Origin: PMG-095 sp037200885
GTDB taxonomy: Bacteria > Myxococcota_A > Polyangia > Polyangiales > Polyangiaceae
Length of the DNA stretch: 64,000 nucleotides
NCBI GenBank assembly: GCA_037200885.1
Contig: JBBCIN010000001.1
Coordinates: forward strand, 558,001-622,000
Direction: 5' to 3'
Both the position numbers and the translations under genes were made by a program. Each line of letters opens with the position of its first letter. Position 1 is the first letter of the stretch. The notes below the pieces were generated by a model. That model was not told the DNA's origin, ran no database searches, and worked only from the letters and a program-made list of their open reading frames with translations. Of this stretch, positions 50,717 through 59,300 are shown piece after piece.

Positions 50717-52494
50717 ACGCCGCTCGCTTCGTCGCGGCGATCGCTGCTTGGTCGTCATCGTTGTCCCCGGACGGCCAGCAGCTGGCCTACGTTTCGGATC
50801 GCGACGGCGCGCCCCGCTTGTTCGTGTGCGATCTGGACGGTGGCAACGAGCACGCGATCGAAACCGGATCCGAACCGGTCTCCGAGGCACACTGGTCGGT
50901 CTCAGGCGATTGGATCGCGCTCCTGATCGCGCCGGGTGGTTCGCCGCGAACTCAGGTCTGGGCGGTTCGCCCTGATGGCAGCGGTCTACGCCGCATCGCT
51001 GGCACCGCGCATGGCGCGGCCTACCTTGGTCCCTGGACGCATGACGAAAGCGTGCTGACGCTTGCGCGGACCTCGCACTTGACGGCCGGCGAGGCGTTGC
51101 TCCACGACGTGAATACCGGTTTGGAAACCCCCATCGCTGCGGGTGGGCAGCCCCTGGTTCTGGATGTCGACCGCGAGCGACGCTTCGCGCTCGTCCGGCG
51201 CGGGCCCCGTGGCGTGCGCAGCGTGTGGCTGATCGATTTACGCAGCGGACGAGAGCGCGAGCTACGCTTACACGACGAGCCCGGCTCTACCGATCTCGGT
51301 CGCTTGTCGCCCGACGGAACGATCGCGTACCTGCGTAGCAATGCCGGTCGCGACCGATTCGCGCTGTTCGCCGTCGGCTTGGCCGACAAAGAGCCATGGC
51401 CAGTCGAGCTCATCGCCGAGCAGGCCGATGCCGAATTGGACGACTTGATCTTGACCGCTCCGGGCGATCGCGCGGCACTGCTCTGGAATCGGGCCGGACG
51501 CAGTGAGTGTCAATTATTCGATCTGCGGAGCGGGCAGACTCGAGAGCTGCTGTTGCCGGAGCCGGTCGCGCATGGCGGCAGCTTCTCCAAAAATGGCGAG
51601 CTCTTGGCCATGACTCTCGAGGGACCGACGCACCCGCGCGCGGTACACGTGTTCGACATCGCGCACGGCAGTTGGCGGCGCGTCACCCGGCAACCCGCTA
51701 GCTGGCAAGCACCGGCCGCGACCCCCACGTTGGAACGGTTACAGACGAGCGACGGGCTCGAGCTCACGGGTTGGTTGTATCCGGCCGCCAGGGAGCGCGG
51801 CGGGCGGCCAGCCGCAGTCATCCACCTGCACGGTGGCCCGGAATCGCAGGAGCGACCGAGTTACAATCCACTGTTCCAGGCCCTCGCGGCCGCTGGCATC
51901 GCCGTGTTCGCACCCAATGTACGCGGTTCGTCCGGATTTGGACGAACCTTCATGGAAGCGGACAACCGCGAACGGCGTTGGGGCGCCATTGCCGACGTAG
52001 CCACCTGCGCGCAGTTTTTATTCGACCGTGAGCTGGCGACTCCCAGCTCGTTGGCGTGTGCAGGCAGGTCTTACGGCGGCTACCTCACGCTGGCGGCGTT
52101 GGTGTTTCATCCGAAGCTCTTCGCCGCGGGCGTCGACATCTGCGGCATGAGCGATTTTGCGACGTTTTACCGGGATACCGAGCCCTGGATCGCCGCACAA
52201 GCATACCCCAAATACGGTCACCCGGAGCACGACGCCGGGCTGCTCCGCGATCTGTCGCCGATGCATCAGCTCGGCGCGCTCCGCGCGCCGCTCTTGGTCG
52301 TTCACGGCGAAAACGACTCGAACGTGCCCCTCGGCGAGGCGACACAAATCGTCACCGCTGCGCGCGCCCGCGGCGTACCGGCAGAGTTATTGCTTTTCGC
52401 CGGCGAAGGCCACGAGCTGATGCAACGCCAAAACCGCGAGCACTTCGTGCGCACGACAGTCGGCTTTCTCACGCGCCACCTGTTCGCTGACTGA
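50713..52494 (+). CDS. S9-family (prolyl oligopeptidase-like) peptidase
   Basis: A 593-residue serine peptidase starting at ATG 50713, overlapping the amidotransferase stop (ATGA). The first 330 residues form a beta-propeller (SSLSPDGQQLAYVSDRDGAP, GRLSPDGTIAYLRSNAG) that gates access. The C-terminal alpha/beta-hydrolase domain has the nucleophile in GRSYGGYLTL, Asp in VHGENDSNVPLGE and His in GEGHELM. No signal peptide is seen. In the NAGGN trio a peptidase of the M42 family occupies this third position; here a small-peptide hydrolase of a different fold could recycle the dipeptide product. Confidence 0.9.
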   Translation: MNAARFVAAIAAWSSSLSPDGQQLAYVSDRDGAPRLFVCDLDGGNEHAIETGSEPVSEAHWSVSGDWIALLIAPGGSPRTQVWAVRPDGSGLRRIAGTAHGAAYLGPWTHDESVLTLARTSHLTAGEALLHDVNTGLETPIAAGGQPLVLDVDRERRFALVRRGPRGVRSVWLIDLRSGRERELRLHDEPGSTDLGRLSPDGTIAYLRSNAGRDRFALFAVGLADKEPWPVELIAEQADAELDDLILTAPGDRAALLWNRAGRSECQLFDLRSGQTRELLLPEPVAHGGSFSKNGELLAMTLEGPTHPRAVHVFDIAHGSWRRVTRQPASWQAPAATPTLERLQTSDGLELTGWLYPAARERGGRPAAVIHLHGGPESQERPSYNPLFQALAAAGIAVFAPNVRGSSGFGRTFMEADNRERRWGAIADVATCAQFLFDRELATPSSLACAGRSYGGYLTLAALVFHPKLFAAGVDICGMSDFATFYRDTEPWIAAQAYPKYGHPEHDAGLLRDLSPMHQLGALRAPLLVVHGENDSNVPLGEATQIVTAARARGVPAELLLFAGEGHELMQRQNREHFVRTTVGFLTRHLFAD

Positions 52495-52645
52495 TACCGC
52501 GCGGTCAACTGGTCGACTCCACCAGTGGAGTTCGACCGTTCTACGCGAACACGTCTGCGAGCGTTTCAGCCGACAACACACGTGAACGCCTCGATCGTCG
52601 TCCTGGCAGCTGAGCGGTCGGAAGCAGGTTGCCAGCGACTCCAGC

Positions 52646-53425
52646 TCACCAATCGATGTGCATCGCTGAGCGCAGGGCTTGGTCGAACCCGGCGTCGTCG
52701 AGTTTGGCGCGGGCGGCGAGTAGGGCCTCGGCGTCGGCTCCGGCGGGCCAGCGGAATCTGTTCTCTTTGGACTCGATGGCGTCGGCGATGACGTGCGCAA
52801 TCACCTCCGGCGTGGTCATCTCTTCGCGTGGCGTGCGCTTCCGGGCGGCGAGCGGCAAGTAGGCGTCATCCGGGTCGAAGAACGCGCGCGGGGAGTCGAG
52901 CGCGCCGGTACCGATCTGCCCGGGCTCGATCACGACCACCTGCACGCCAAAATGGCCGAGCTCGATGCGGAGCGTTTCACTGAGCGATTCCAGCGCCCAC
53001 TTGGTCGAGCAATAGATGCCCGTGAGCGGCAAGCCCATGCGCCCAACAACCGATGAAATGTTGACGATCGTGCCCGCGCCGCGCGCGCGCATTCCCGGAG
53101 CCCAGGCTTGAATCGTGCGCAGCGGGCCGAACACGTTGATCTCGTACAGGCGCCGGATCTCCTCGAACGGTACCGTCTCGAGTGGTGCGACGACAATCTC
53201 AGCGGCGTTGTTCAGCAGCACGTCGACCGGGCCCACCTCTGCGAGCGCGCGGCGCACCGACTCGTCACTCGTGACGTCGAGCGCGACGCGCGCTGCGACC
53301 GGAAGGTCGGCGAGCGTGTCGACGTTGCGCGCGGTGGCGACCACCTCGTGGCCGCGTTTCGTGAGCTCGAGGGCGGTGGCTCGGCCGAGCCCCTTCGATG
53401 TACCCGTGATCAGGATTTTGGACAT
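52646..53425 (-). CDS. Short-chain dehydrogenase/reductase (classical)
   Basis: A 259-residue classical SDR from ATG 53425: ILITGTSKGLGRATALELTK (TGxxxGxG), LNNAAEIV, catalytic Ser in IVNISSVVG and YCSTK (YxxxK). NAD(P)-dependent oxidation or reduction of an unknown carbonyl/alcohol is expected. It lies 13 nt downstream of a MarR regulator and is probably controlled by it. An in-frame extension up to 53599 overlaps marR and is rejected. Confidence 0.92.
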   Translation of the reverse strand: MSKILITGTSKGLGRATALELTKRGHEVVATARNVDTLADLPVAARVALDVTSDESVRRALAEVGPVDVLLNNAAEIVVAPLETVPFEEIRRLYEINVFGPLRTIQAWAPGMRARGAGTIVNISSVVGRMGLPLTGIYCSTKWALESLSETLRIELGHFGVQVVVIEPGQIGTGALDSPRAFFDPDDAYLPLAARKRTPREEMTTPEVIAHVIADAIESKENRFRWPAGADAEALLAARAKLDDAGFDQALRSAMHIDW

Positions 53426-53438
53426 GGCTACTCTCTTT

Positions 53439-53879
53439 TCATGAAAACGCGCCTGCCACCTTGGGCAGCATGCGAAACAGTGCGTGCCAGGTGGGATCCG
53501 ACAAGCGCTCACGCAGGCGTTCTTGAGCGCCCTGCCACAATGGGCTCGCTCGTTCGAGCAGCTGCCGCCCCGCCTTGGTGATCGAGACGTAGCGCTCACG
53601 CCGATCTTCGCCCGCGCGGATCTGCACCCAACCCTGCTGCTCGAGCGGGCGGAGGCTGCGGATCAGCGTGGTCTCTTCGAGCAGGAGCCGCTCGCTCAGA
53701 TCTCGCACACGCGCTTCGCCCGCGGCAGCGAGCGTGCCGAGCACGCTGAATTGCGTGACGCGGAGGTTCACCGGCCGCAGCGCGTCGTCATAGGCGCGGG
53801 TGACCATGCGCGTGGCCTGGCGCAATGAACTGCACAAACACGGCGTATCGAACGGGCTGGACCGCGGCGTTTCTTTCAC
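53439..53879 (-). CDS. MarR-family transcriptional regulator
   Basis: A winged-helix MarR protein of about 146 residues: LRPVNLRVTQFSVLGTLAAA, VRDLSERLLLEETTLIRSLR as the recognition region and wing AGEDRRERYVSITKAG. Two non-ATG starts compete: TTG at 53900 and GTG at 53879, neither with a good ribosome-binding site. The GTG is preferred because a CCTG-TATATG-CAGG inverted repeat lies immediately upstream of it (53884-53897) as a plausible autoregulatory operator. It leads a two-gene operon with the SDR gene. The effector is unknown. Confidence 0.85.
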   Translation of the reverse strand: MKETPRSSPFDTPCLCSSLRQATRMVTRAYDDALRPVNLRVTQFSVLGTLAAAGEARVRDLSERLLLEETTLIRSLRPLEQQGWVQIRAGEDRRERYVSITKAGRQLLERASPLWQGAQERLRERLSDPTWHALFRMLPKVAGAFS

Positions 53880-53883
53880 GATA

Positions 53884-53897
53884 CCTGTATATGCAGG
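53884..53897. promoter_or_regulatory. Candidate MarR operator
   Basis: CCTG-TATATG-CAGG, with near-symmetric flanks (TACCTG/CAGGCA), directly upstream of the likely marR start. Size and location suit autorepression. Confidence 0.4.
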
Positions 53898-53900
53898 CAA

Positions 53901-54240
53901 TGGAGCCGAACGTCAATGGACCGTCGGATCGACCGCGCTCAATTCCGCCAGTGTCTTACCGCGTCGAAACCGCTCCGGGGCCGTCTTCGAGACTTCATCG
54001 ATGGTCACGTGCTGCGGCGAGTGCCGTCAAAGCCTTCGGCGTCCAAGTGCGGGAACTCAGACTGACGCGAGCTGCGATGCTGGATCGCGATCGCCCCCCA
54101 TCTCCTGACGGCGAACGAGGCCGCTCTCTCTGGTTGGGTCTTTGGCGCCAGCGTACGCGGAGTGAAGCGCGCACACTGTGCCACTTCATTTGCAGCTGCA
54201 TCTGTCGCGGGGCGGAGATGTTCCGTTTAGCTCTTAAGTC
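53901..54240. other. Intergenic region upstream of the fibro-slime lipoprotein gene
   Basis: No gene is supported in these 340 bases. Open frames crossing it in both directions are Arg-rich or antisense to the Cys-rich gene. It presumably holds the promoters of marR and of the lipoprotein gene; no strong repeat was noted. Confidence 0.45.
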
Positions 54241-57234
54241 ATGCGTACGCGTAGCTCTTTGTTCGGTTTCCGCGCTGCTGGTTGGTTGTGGGCCGTGATC
54301 TTCGGGGTGGTCGCCTGCGGTGGCGCTCCCGAGGTAGTCAACGGTGACAATGATCCGAGCATGACGGTTGGTTCCGGCGGTGACGACGGCAGCGGTGGGA
54401 AAGCGGGCAACGGTCCGAGCTTGAACGTGGGCGACGGCGGCAGCGACAGCGCCGCTGAAGGCGGCACGGAAGACATTCCCGAGGCAGGGCCGGGTTGCGG
54501 TGACGGTAAGGTTAACCAAGACGACGAGGAATGCGACGACGGCAACACGCTGCCGGGTGACGGCTGTTCCGGCGCGTGCACCAAAGAAGACTATTCGGTG
54601 TGCCCGGCCACCGGTGGCGAGTGCATGTCCACGATCAAGTGCGGCGACGGCGTGATTGAAGCCTCCGAATCGTGTGACGACGGCAACGACAAAGATGGTG
54701 ACGGCTGCTCGGCGGACTGCCTGGTCAAAGACCCGCTGTACGACTGTTCGGCGCTCAACATGGCATGCATCAATACGGTCGTCTGTGGCGATAGCCAGGT
54801 TACCGGGGATGAAGTTTGCGATGACGCGAACAAGGTCGGCGGCGATGGCTGTTCGGCAGACTGTCGCACGGTCGAGCCAAACTTTATCTGCGGCAAGCCG
54901 GGTAAGTCGTCTTGCCACAAAGTCACCATTCCAGTTTGCGGCGACGGTTCAATCGACGCGGGCGAAGATTGCGATGACGGCAATACTTCGACGACGGTCG
55001 ACGGCTGCAGCGCGACCTGCACCGTGGACGCGACGTGGGTCTGCCCGACGCCGGGTTCGCAATGCTTGCCGCTCGGTTGCGGCAACGGCGTTCGCACGCC
55101 GGACGAACAATGCGACGACGGCAACACCGTCGCGAACGACGGCTGTACGCTGAAATCGGGCGTCTGCAGCGTCGATGATGGCTTCGTCTGCCCGGAGCAA
55201 GGCAAACCCTGCATCCCGAAGTGCGGCGACAAGGTGCTCAAGGGCTACGAGCAATGCGAGGACGGCAACTCCAAGTCCGGTGACGGCTGCAGCGCCGCCT
55301 GCTTGATCGAGCCGGGGTATGTGTGCACGGGCGTCGGCACCGCATGCACCAAGGCGATCTGCGGGAAGAACGGCAAGGAAGCCGACGAAGGCTGCGACGA
55401 CGGCAACGTCGTCTATGGCGACGGCTGCAGCGGTGTCTGCCAAAACGAGCCCAGCTTTGCCGCCGATGGTACGCCCAACGTCGCCTGTGGCGATGGCATT
55501 CGCGTCAGCAGTGAAGACTGTGACGACGGCAACAAGAACCCGGGCGATGGTTGCGACGCCAACTGCAAGGTCGAAACGGGCTTTCTATGCAGCGATACCG
55601 TCTCGACGCCGGACTTCATCGACATCAAAGTTCGCTATCACGACTTCAAGGGCGCGGGCGAATCGACGCCGCAATGCAACCAACCCGGAGCCCCCGTACC
55701 GTGTGGCCATCCTGACTTCGAAGATAAAAACGGTGGCTACCTAGGCTTGGTCGGTGCCCCTTGCACCAAGACCAATCAGGCCACCTGCGGCGCGCTCGGC
55801 AGCAACGGCAAGCCGACGCTGGTCATCCTGAACTCCGATAAGGTGAACTCACCGGAGTCTTTCCAGCAGTGGTATCAAGACGTGCCGAACGTGAACAAAG
55901 GCATCGACGGCAGCATTCGCATGGTTCGCCAGGGCGTGACCGGCACGGCGTACGCGTTCGACAATAGCGCCTTTTTCCCGCTCGACAACGATCCGAACGG
56001 CTTCGGTCTGTACGGCAGCAGTGGCCATGACTTTCACTTTACGACCGAGCTCGACTACTTCTTCCAATACAACGGTGGTGAAGAGCTGACCTTCCGCGGC
56101 GACGACGACGTGTGGGTGTTCATCAACCGCAAGCTGGCCGTCGACATCGGCGGCATTCACAGCGTCGAAACGGGCCGAGTCGTCTTGGGTGACGAGGCCA
56201 GCAAGTGCTCGATTCATGGCGGCAGCAGCCTGCCGACCTGCACCCCGACCATCAACAGCGATGGTGACGTCCGCTTTGGTCTATTGAAGGGTGGCATCTA
56301 TCAGATCTCCTTCTTTCAGGCCGAGCGTCACACCAGCGCCTCGAACTTCCGACTCTCGCTGCAGAACTTCTTGCCGGCCCACTCGCAGTGCGTTCCGGAC
56401 TGTGGTGATGGCACGGTGGTGATTGGCGAAGTGTGCGACGACGGGACGGCGCAAAATACCGGCGCCTACGGTCATTGCAACGCTACCTGCTCAGCGCGTA
56501 ACTTCTGTGGCGATGGCATCCTGAACGGCCCGGAAAAGTGCGACAACGGCGTGAACCTCGCGGGTTACAACTCCAGCAGCGGTTGCGCCGCGGGCTGCGT
56601 ACTGCCTCCGAAGTGCGGTGACGGCACGGTCGACTTCACCTTCAAAGAGGAATGCGACGATGGCGCGGCCAAGAATACGGGCGCGTACGGCGGCTGCACC
56701 TCGACCTGCAAGCAAGGCCCATTCTGCGGCGACAAGATCGTCAATTCACCCCAGGAAACCTGCGACGACGGCTCTGCCAACGGCGGCTACGGCAAGGCCT
56801 GCGGCTACGATTGCCAGCCCGGTGCTCGTTGCGGCGATGGCGTCAAGAACGGCACCGAGCAGTGCGACTTGGGCGACGGCAAAAATGTGGGCGGCTACGG
56901 GGGCTGCAAGTCTTCCTGCACCTTCGACGCGCGCTGCGGCGACAACAAGGTGCAAGACGGGGAAGATTGCGACGACGGCAAGAACCTCGGCGGCTACGGT
57001 AAGTGTGCGCCCGGCTGCAAATACGGCGCTCGTTGCGGCGACGGCATCAAAAATGGCAGCGAGCAGTGTGATGACGGCGTGAACGACGGCTCGTATGGCA
57101 AGTGCGGGGACGATTGCAAGTTCGGTCCGCGCTGCGGCGACAAGGTCGTTCAGTCCCCGGAGACCTGCGACGAAGGCTCCATGAACGGCAAGGGCGACTG
57201 TTCGTCGAGCTGCACGAGCCAAATCACCAAGTAG
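54241..57234 (+). CDS. Fibro-slime lipoprotein with DUF4215 Cys-rich repeats
   Basis: A 997-residue surface lipoprotein. The signal peptide ends in a canonical lipobox (FGVVAC-GG), followed by a Gly/Asp/Ser linker (about 30-80). Residues about 80-440 hold many DUF4215 myxococcal Cys-rich repeats of the form CGDG-x-x-EC-D-DGN-x-x-GDGCS-x-C. At about 455-715 lies a fibro-slime/PA14-like domain (FQYNGGEELTFRGDDDVWVF, INRKLAVDIGGIHSVETG, YQISFFQAERHTSASNFRLS). A second block of shorter Cys-rich repeats with a GGYG spacer (GKNLGGYGKC type) runs to the C-terminus. Such proteins occur widely in Polyangia and are thought to bind polysaccharide or mediate surface contacts. Confidence 0.9.
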   Translation: MRTRSSLFGFRAAGWLWAVIFGVVACGGAPEVVNGDNDPSMTVGSGGDDGSGGKAGNGPSLNVGDGGSDSAAEGGTEDIPEAGPGCGDGKVNQDDEECDDGNTLPGDGCSGACTKEDYSVCPATGGECMSTIKCGDGVIEASESCDDGNDKDGDGCSADCLVKDPLYDCSALNMACINTVVCGDSQVTGDEVCDDANKVGGDGCSADCRTVEPNFICGKPGKSSCHKVTIPVCGDGSIDAGEDCDDGNTSTTVDGCSATCTVDATWVCPTPGSQCLPLGCGNGVRTPDEQCDDGNTVANDGCTLKSGVCSVDDGFVCPEQGKPCIPKCGDKVLKGYEQCEDGNSKSGDGCSAACLIEPGYVCTGVGTACTKAICGKNGKEADEGCDDGNVVYGDGCSGVCQNEPSFAADGTPNVACGDGIRVSSEDCDDGNKNPGDGCDANCKVETGFLCSDTVSTPDFIDIKVRYHDFKGAGESTPQCNQPGAPVPCGHPDFEDKNGGYLGLVGAPCTKTNQATCGALGSNGKPTLVILNSDKVNSPESFQQWYQDVPNVNKGIDGSIRMVRQGVTGTAYAFDNSAFFPLDNDPNGFGLYGSSGHDFHFTTELDYFFQYNGGEELTFRGDDDVWVFINRKLAVDIGGIHSVETGRVVLGDEASKCSIHGGSSLPTCTPTINSDGDVRFGLLKGGIYQISFFQAERHTSASNFRLSLQNFLPAHSQCVPDCGDGTVVIGEVCDDGTAQNTGAYGHCNATCSARNFCGDGILNGPEKCDNGVNLAGYNSSSGCAAGCVLPPKCGDGTVDFTFKEECDDGAAKNTGAYGGCTSTCKQGPFCGDKIVNSPQETCDDGSANGGYGKACGYDCQPGARCGDGVKNGTEQCDLGDGKNVGGYGGCKSSCTFDARCGDNKVQDGEDCDDGKNLGGYGKCAPGCKYGARCGDGIKNGSEQCDDGVNDGSYGKCGDDCKFGPRCGDKVVQSPETCDEGSMNGKGDCSSSCTSQITK

Positions 57235-57250
57235 CGGGCGCTTTTCTACG

Positions 57251-57279
57251 CACGCGCGCGATCACTTCGCGCGCGCGTG
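57251..57279. terminator. Hairpin between convergent genes
   Basis: CACGCGCGCG and its complement within CGCGCGCGCGTG form a stem of at least 10 bp around ATCACTT. It sits at the ends of the lipoprotein gene (57234) and the opposing lysR gene (57262) and probably terminates both; no strong T-run is present. Confidence 0.55.
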
Positions 57280-58176
57280 AGGAGTCATTGGTACCGTCGC
57301 GCGCAGATGGCGGATCACGGCGTCGATGCGCGGACTGCCTCGGTTTTCGACGCGATACAGCGCGTGTACCGCGACCGGGGCCAGTGCGGTGTTCGGCAAT
57401 AGGGCTTTGAGGCTGCGCTCGCTCAGCTCTTTCTCGACCACGAAATCGGGTAGGATTGCCACGCCGAGGCCGGCTAGCGCGGCGGTGCGGATGGCGAGCA
57501 GGGTGCCGACGCGCAATTGCGCAGGCACCGAGACCGAAACTGCGTTGCTGCCTTCGCTGAAACTCCAGCTGCCCGAGCTGTCCAATCCGAGGATCGCGCG
57601 GTGCTCGGCGAGCGCTGCGACGCTGCGCGGGGTGCCGCTGCGCCGCAGGTAGCTGGGGGAGGCGACCAACACGCGCGCGAACGTGGCGAGCGACTGGCCG
57701 ACGAGGCTGGTCGTATTCGGCAGATCGAGGCCCGCGCGCACGGCGATGTCGACGCCCTCGCTGACCAAATCCGCCGAGCGGTCCTCGAGGCGAAGCGTGA
57801 GCTCGAGTGCTGGATGCGCCTGGAGCAACTTGGGCAAGCTAGGCACGAGTCGCAAAATTCCGAGCGAGACCGAGGCCGAGAGCACGACGTTGCCGGCGAT
57901 TGCTCCTTCGGGCCGAACGCTGGCGCGAGCCGCCTCTGCGTCGCGGAGCAGACGATTGGCGTGCTCGTGAAAGCGCCGGCCCTCATCGGTCAGGTGCAGG
58001 TTGCGCGTGGTGCGGAGCAATAGCTTCGCATCGAGCTCGCTTTCGAGCGCAGCCATTTGACGGCTGACCGCCGCCAGCGACAAACCCAGCGAGCGCCCAG
58101 CCGCCGAGAACGAGCCGGATTCGACGATGCGCACGAAGGTCTCGGCTTTAGCAAGGAAATCCATGATTCGGATCAT
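57262..58176 (-). CDS. LysR-family transcriptional regulator
   Basis: A 304-residue LysR-type regulator. The N-terminal winged helix-turn-helix (AETFVRIVESGSFSAAGRSL, SLAAVSRQMAALESELDAKL) is followed by the substrate-binding co-inducer domain (LELTLRLEDRSADLVSEGVD, IAVRAGLDLPNTTSLVGQSL). The start may be Met1 (58176) or Met5 (58164); both lie in a perfect inverted repeat, CCATGAT-TCGG-ATCATGG. It is divergent from an SDR gene, the usual arrangement for a LysR regulator and its target. Confidence 0.93.
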   Translation of the reverse strand: MIRIMDFLAKAETFVRIVESGSFSAAGRSLGLSLAAVSRQMAALESELDAKLLLRTTRNLHLTDEGRRFHEHANRLLRDAEAARASVRPEGAIAGNVVLSASVSLGILRLVPSLPKLLQAHPALELTLRLEDRSADLVSEGVDIAVRAGLDLPNTTSLVGQSLATFARVLVASPSYLRRSGTPRSVAALAEHRAILGLDSSGSWSFSEGSNAVSVSVPAQLRVGTLLAIRTAALAGLGVAILPDFVVEKELSERSLKALLPNTALAPVAVHALYRVENRGSPRIDAVIRHLRATVPMTPHARAK

Positions 58177-58178
58177 GG
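58161..58178. promoter_or_regulatory. Inverted repeat over the lysR start codons
   Basis: CCATGAT-TCGG-ATCATGG, 7-bp perfect arms with a 4-nt loop, containing both candidate lysR start codons. It might be a repressive mRNA hairpin or an autoregulatory site. Confidence 0.4.
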
Positions 58179-58179
58179 C

Positions 58180-58199
58180 ATTGTTGAGCTTTTTGCAAT
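58180..58199. promoter_or_regulatory. Possible LysR-type binding site in divergent intergenic region
   Basis: ATTG and CAAT arms separated by 12 bases, containing a T-N11-A pattern typical of LysR boxes, immediately upstream of lysR and about 100 bases before the SDR start. Symmetry is weak. Confidence 0.25.
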
Positions 58200-58300
58200 A
58201 GTGCCTTGCAGCGGTGCCGCCTGCCCAGGCCGCCCCGGACCCCCTAAGTTCAAGTCATCGACGCGGCGCACGGTGCGCTGCAAACAAGGAGCAAAAGATC

Positions 58301-59050
58301 ATGGGCAAGCTAACGAACAAGGTGGTTCTGGTCACGGGTGGCACGACGGGCATCGGCTTGGCGGCAGCCAAGCTGTTCGCGGCAGAGGGCGCGAAGGTGA
58401 CCGTCACCGGTTCCAACCCCAAGACTCTCGATGCGGCGCGCCAAGCGCTTGCTGGGGTGGCGGAGGTCGTCGCTTCGGACGCCGGGTCGAGCACGGATAT
58501 CGAAGCGCTGGCCAAGACCTTCGAGGCACGCGGCGCCGGCGTCGATGTGCTCTTTCTCAATGCCGGCGTGGCCAAGTTCGGTCCGATCACGAGTTTGGAT
58601 GAAGCCGCCTTCGACGAAACCTTCCGCGTCAACGTGAAGGGCCCCTGGCTGACGATCAAGCACTTTGCGCCGCTCTTTCGCCGCGGCGGGGCGATCGTCG
58701 TCAACAGCTCGATCAACAATCAACTCGGCATGGCAGGCTCGAGTGTGTACGCCGCGAGCAAAGCTGCCGTTCGATCGCTGGTGCGCGTGGCGGCGGCGGA
58801 ATTGGCCGAAGCCGGCGTCCGGGTGAATGCCGTCAGCCCAGGCCCGGTCGAAACCCCCCTGTACGGCAAACTCGGCATGTCGACCGAGGTCGTGCAAGGG
58901 TTCGCCAAGAGTCTGATTGCTCAGATCCCGCTGAGGCGCTTCGGCACCCCCGAAGAGGTGGCCAAGGCCGCGCTCTTCCTAGCCTCCGATGACTCGTCGT
59001 TCATGACCGGTGAGGAAATCGTGCTCGACGGCGGCATGAGCCGGGTGTGA
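58301..59050 (+). CDS. Short-chain dehydrogenase/reductase, LysR-linked
   Basis: A 249-residue classical SDR from ATG 58301 with GGAG 9 nt upstream: VVLVTGGTTGIGLAAAKLFA, LFLNAGVAKFG (NAG motif), VVNSSINNQLG and YAASKAAVRSL (YxxxK), PGPVETPLYGKLGM and the C-terminal DGGMSRV. NAD(P)H-dependent reductase or dehydrogenase of unknown substrate. Probably activated by the divergent LysR. An upstream in-frame start at 58214 lacks a ribosome-binding site. Confidence 0.93.
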   Translation: MGKLTNKVVLVTGGTTGIGLAAAKLFAAEGAKVTVTGSNPKTLDAARQALAGVAEVVASDAGSSTDIEALAKTFEARGAGVDVLFLNAGVAKFGPITSLDEAAFDETFRVNVKGPWLTIKHFAPLFRRGGAIVVNSSINNQLGMAGSSVYAASKAAVRSLVRVAAAELAEAGVRVNAVSPGPVETPLYGKLGMSTEVVQGFAKSLIAQIPLRRFGTPEEVAKAALFLASDDSSFMTGEEIVLDGGMSRV

Positions 59051-59129
59051 TCGCCCGCATGCCACCACCCACGGGAAATTCGAGCAACTTCGGTTATTTT
59101 GGGGCAAAATCGCAAAAAGAGAACGGCGC

Positions 59130-59135
59130 TGTCGA
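59130..59135 (+). promoter_or_regulatory. TGTCGA element of decayed ECF42 locus
   Basis: TGTCGATCG followed 20 nt later by CGTC within TTTGACGT, the same arrangement as upstream of the DGPF gene at 3402. It is followed by GGTAGA and AAAGGAG (59177-59183), then by a sigma-factor tail instead of a DGPF gene. Confidence 0.45.
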
Positions 59136-59180
59136 TCGGGCGCCGTCCGCTTTGACGTCCCGGTAGACGCAGTTACAAAG

Positions 59181-59282
59181 GAGTTCGAGCGAGCCGCAGC
59201 GCTGACCCGCAATGCTCGCCAGAAGGGCCGGCTGCTCGAACGCGCCGCGGCCTGTGCGCAGGCGACGACAAAAAAAAGTTAG
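59181..59282 (+). pseudogene. C-terminal remnant of an ECF42-type sigma factor
   Basis: The 33 codons up to a TAG at 59280 read EFERAAALTRNARQKGRLLE then RAAACAQ, matching the last residues of the intact sigma factor at 2111-3391 (EFERAASLTRNARERALLLE then RAQGCAS). The piece is fused directly to what looks like a DGPF-gene leader, including its ribosome-binding site AAAGGAG. The junction falls at GGAGTTC, which also occurs at this point in the intact sigma gene, so a deletion through short homology probably removed a DGPF gene and most of the sigma gene. Confidence 0.75.
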
Positions 59283-59300
59283 CCCTTGGTCGATCTGACC

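Noticed and set aside
53995..54918. Long open frame antisense to the fibro-slime lipoprotein gene
   Set aside because: Composition is that expected opposite Gly/Asp/Cys-rich repeats; no start signal and no recognisable domain.
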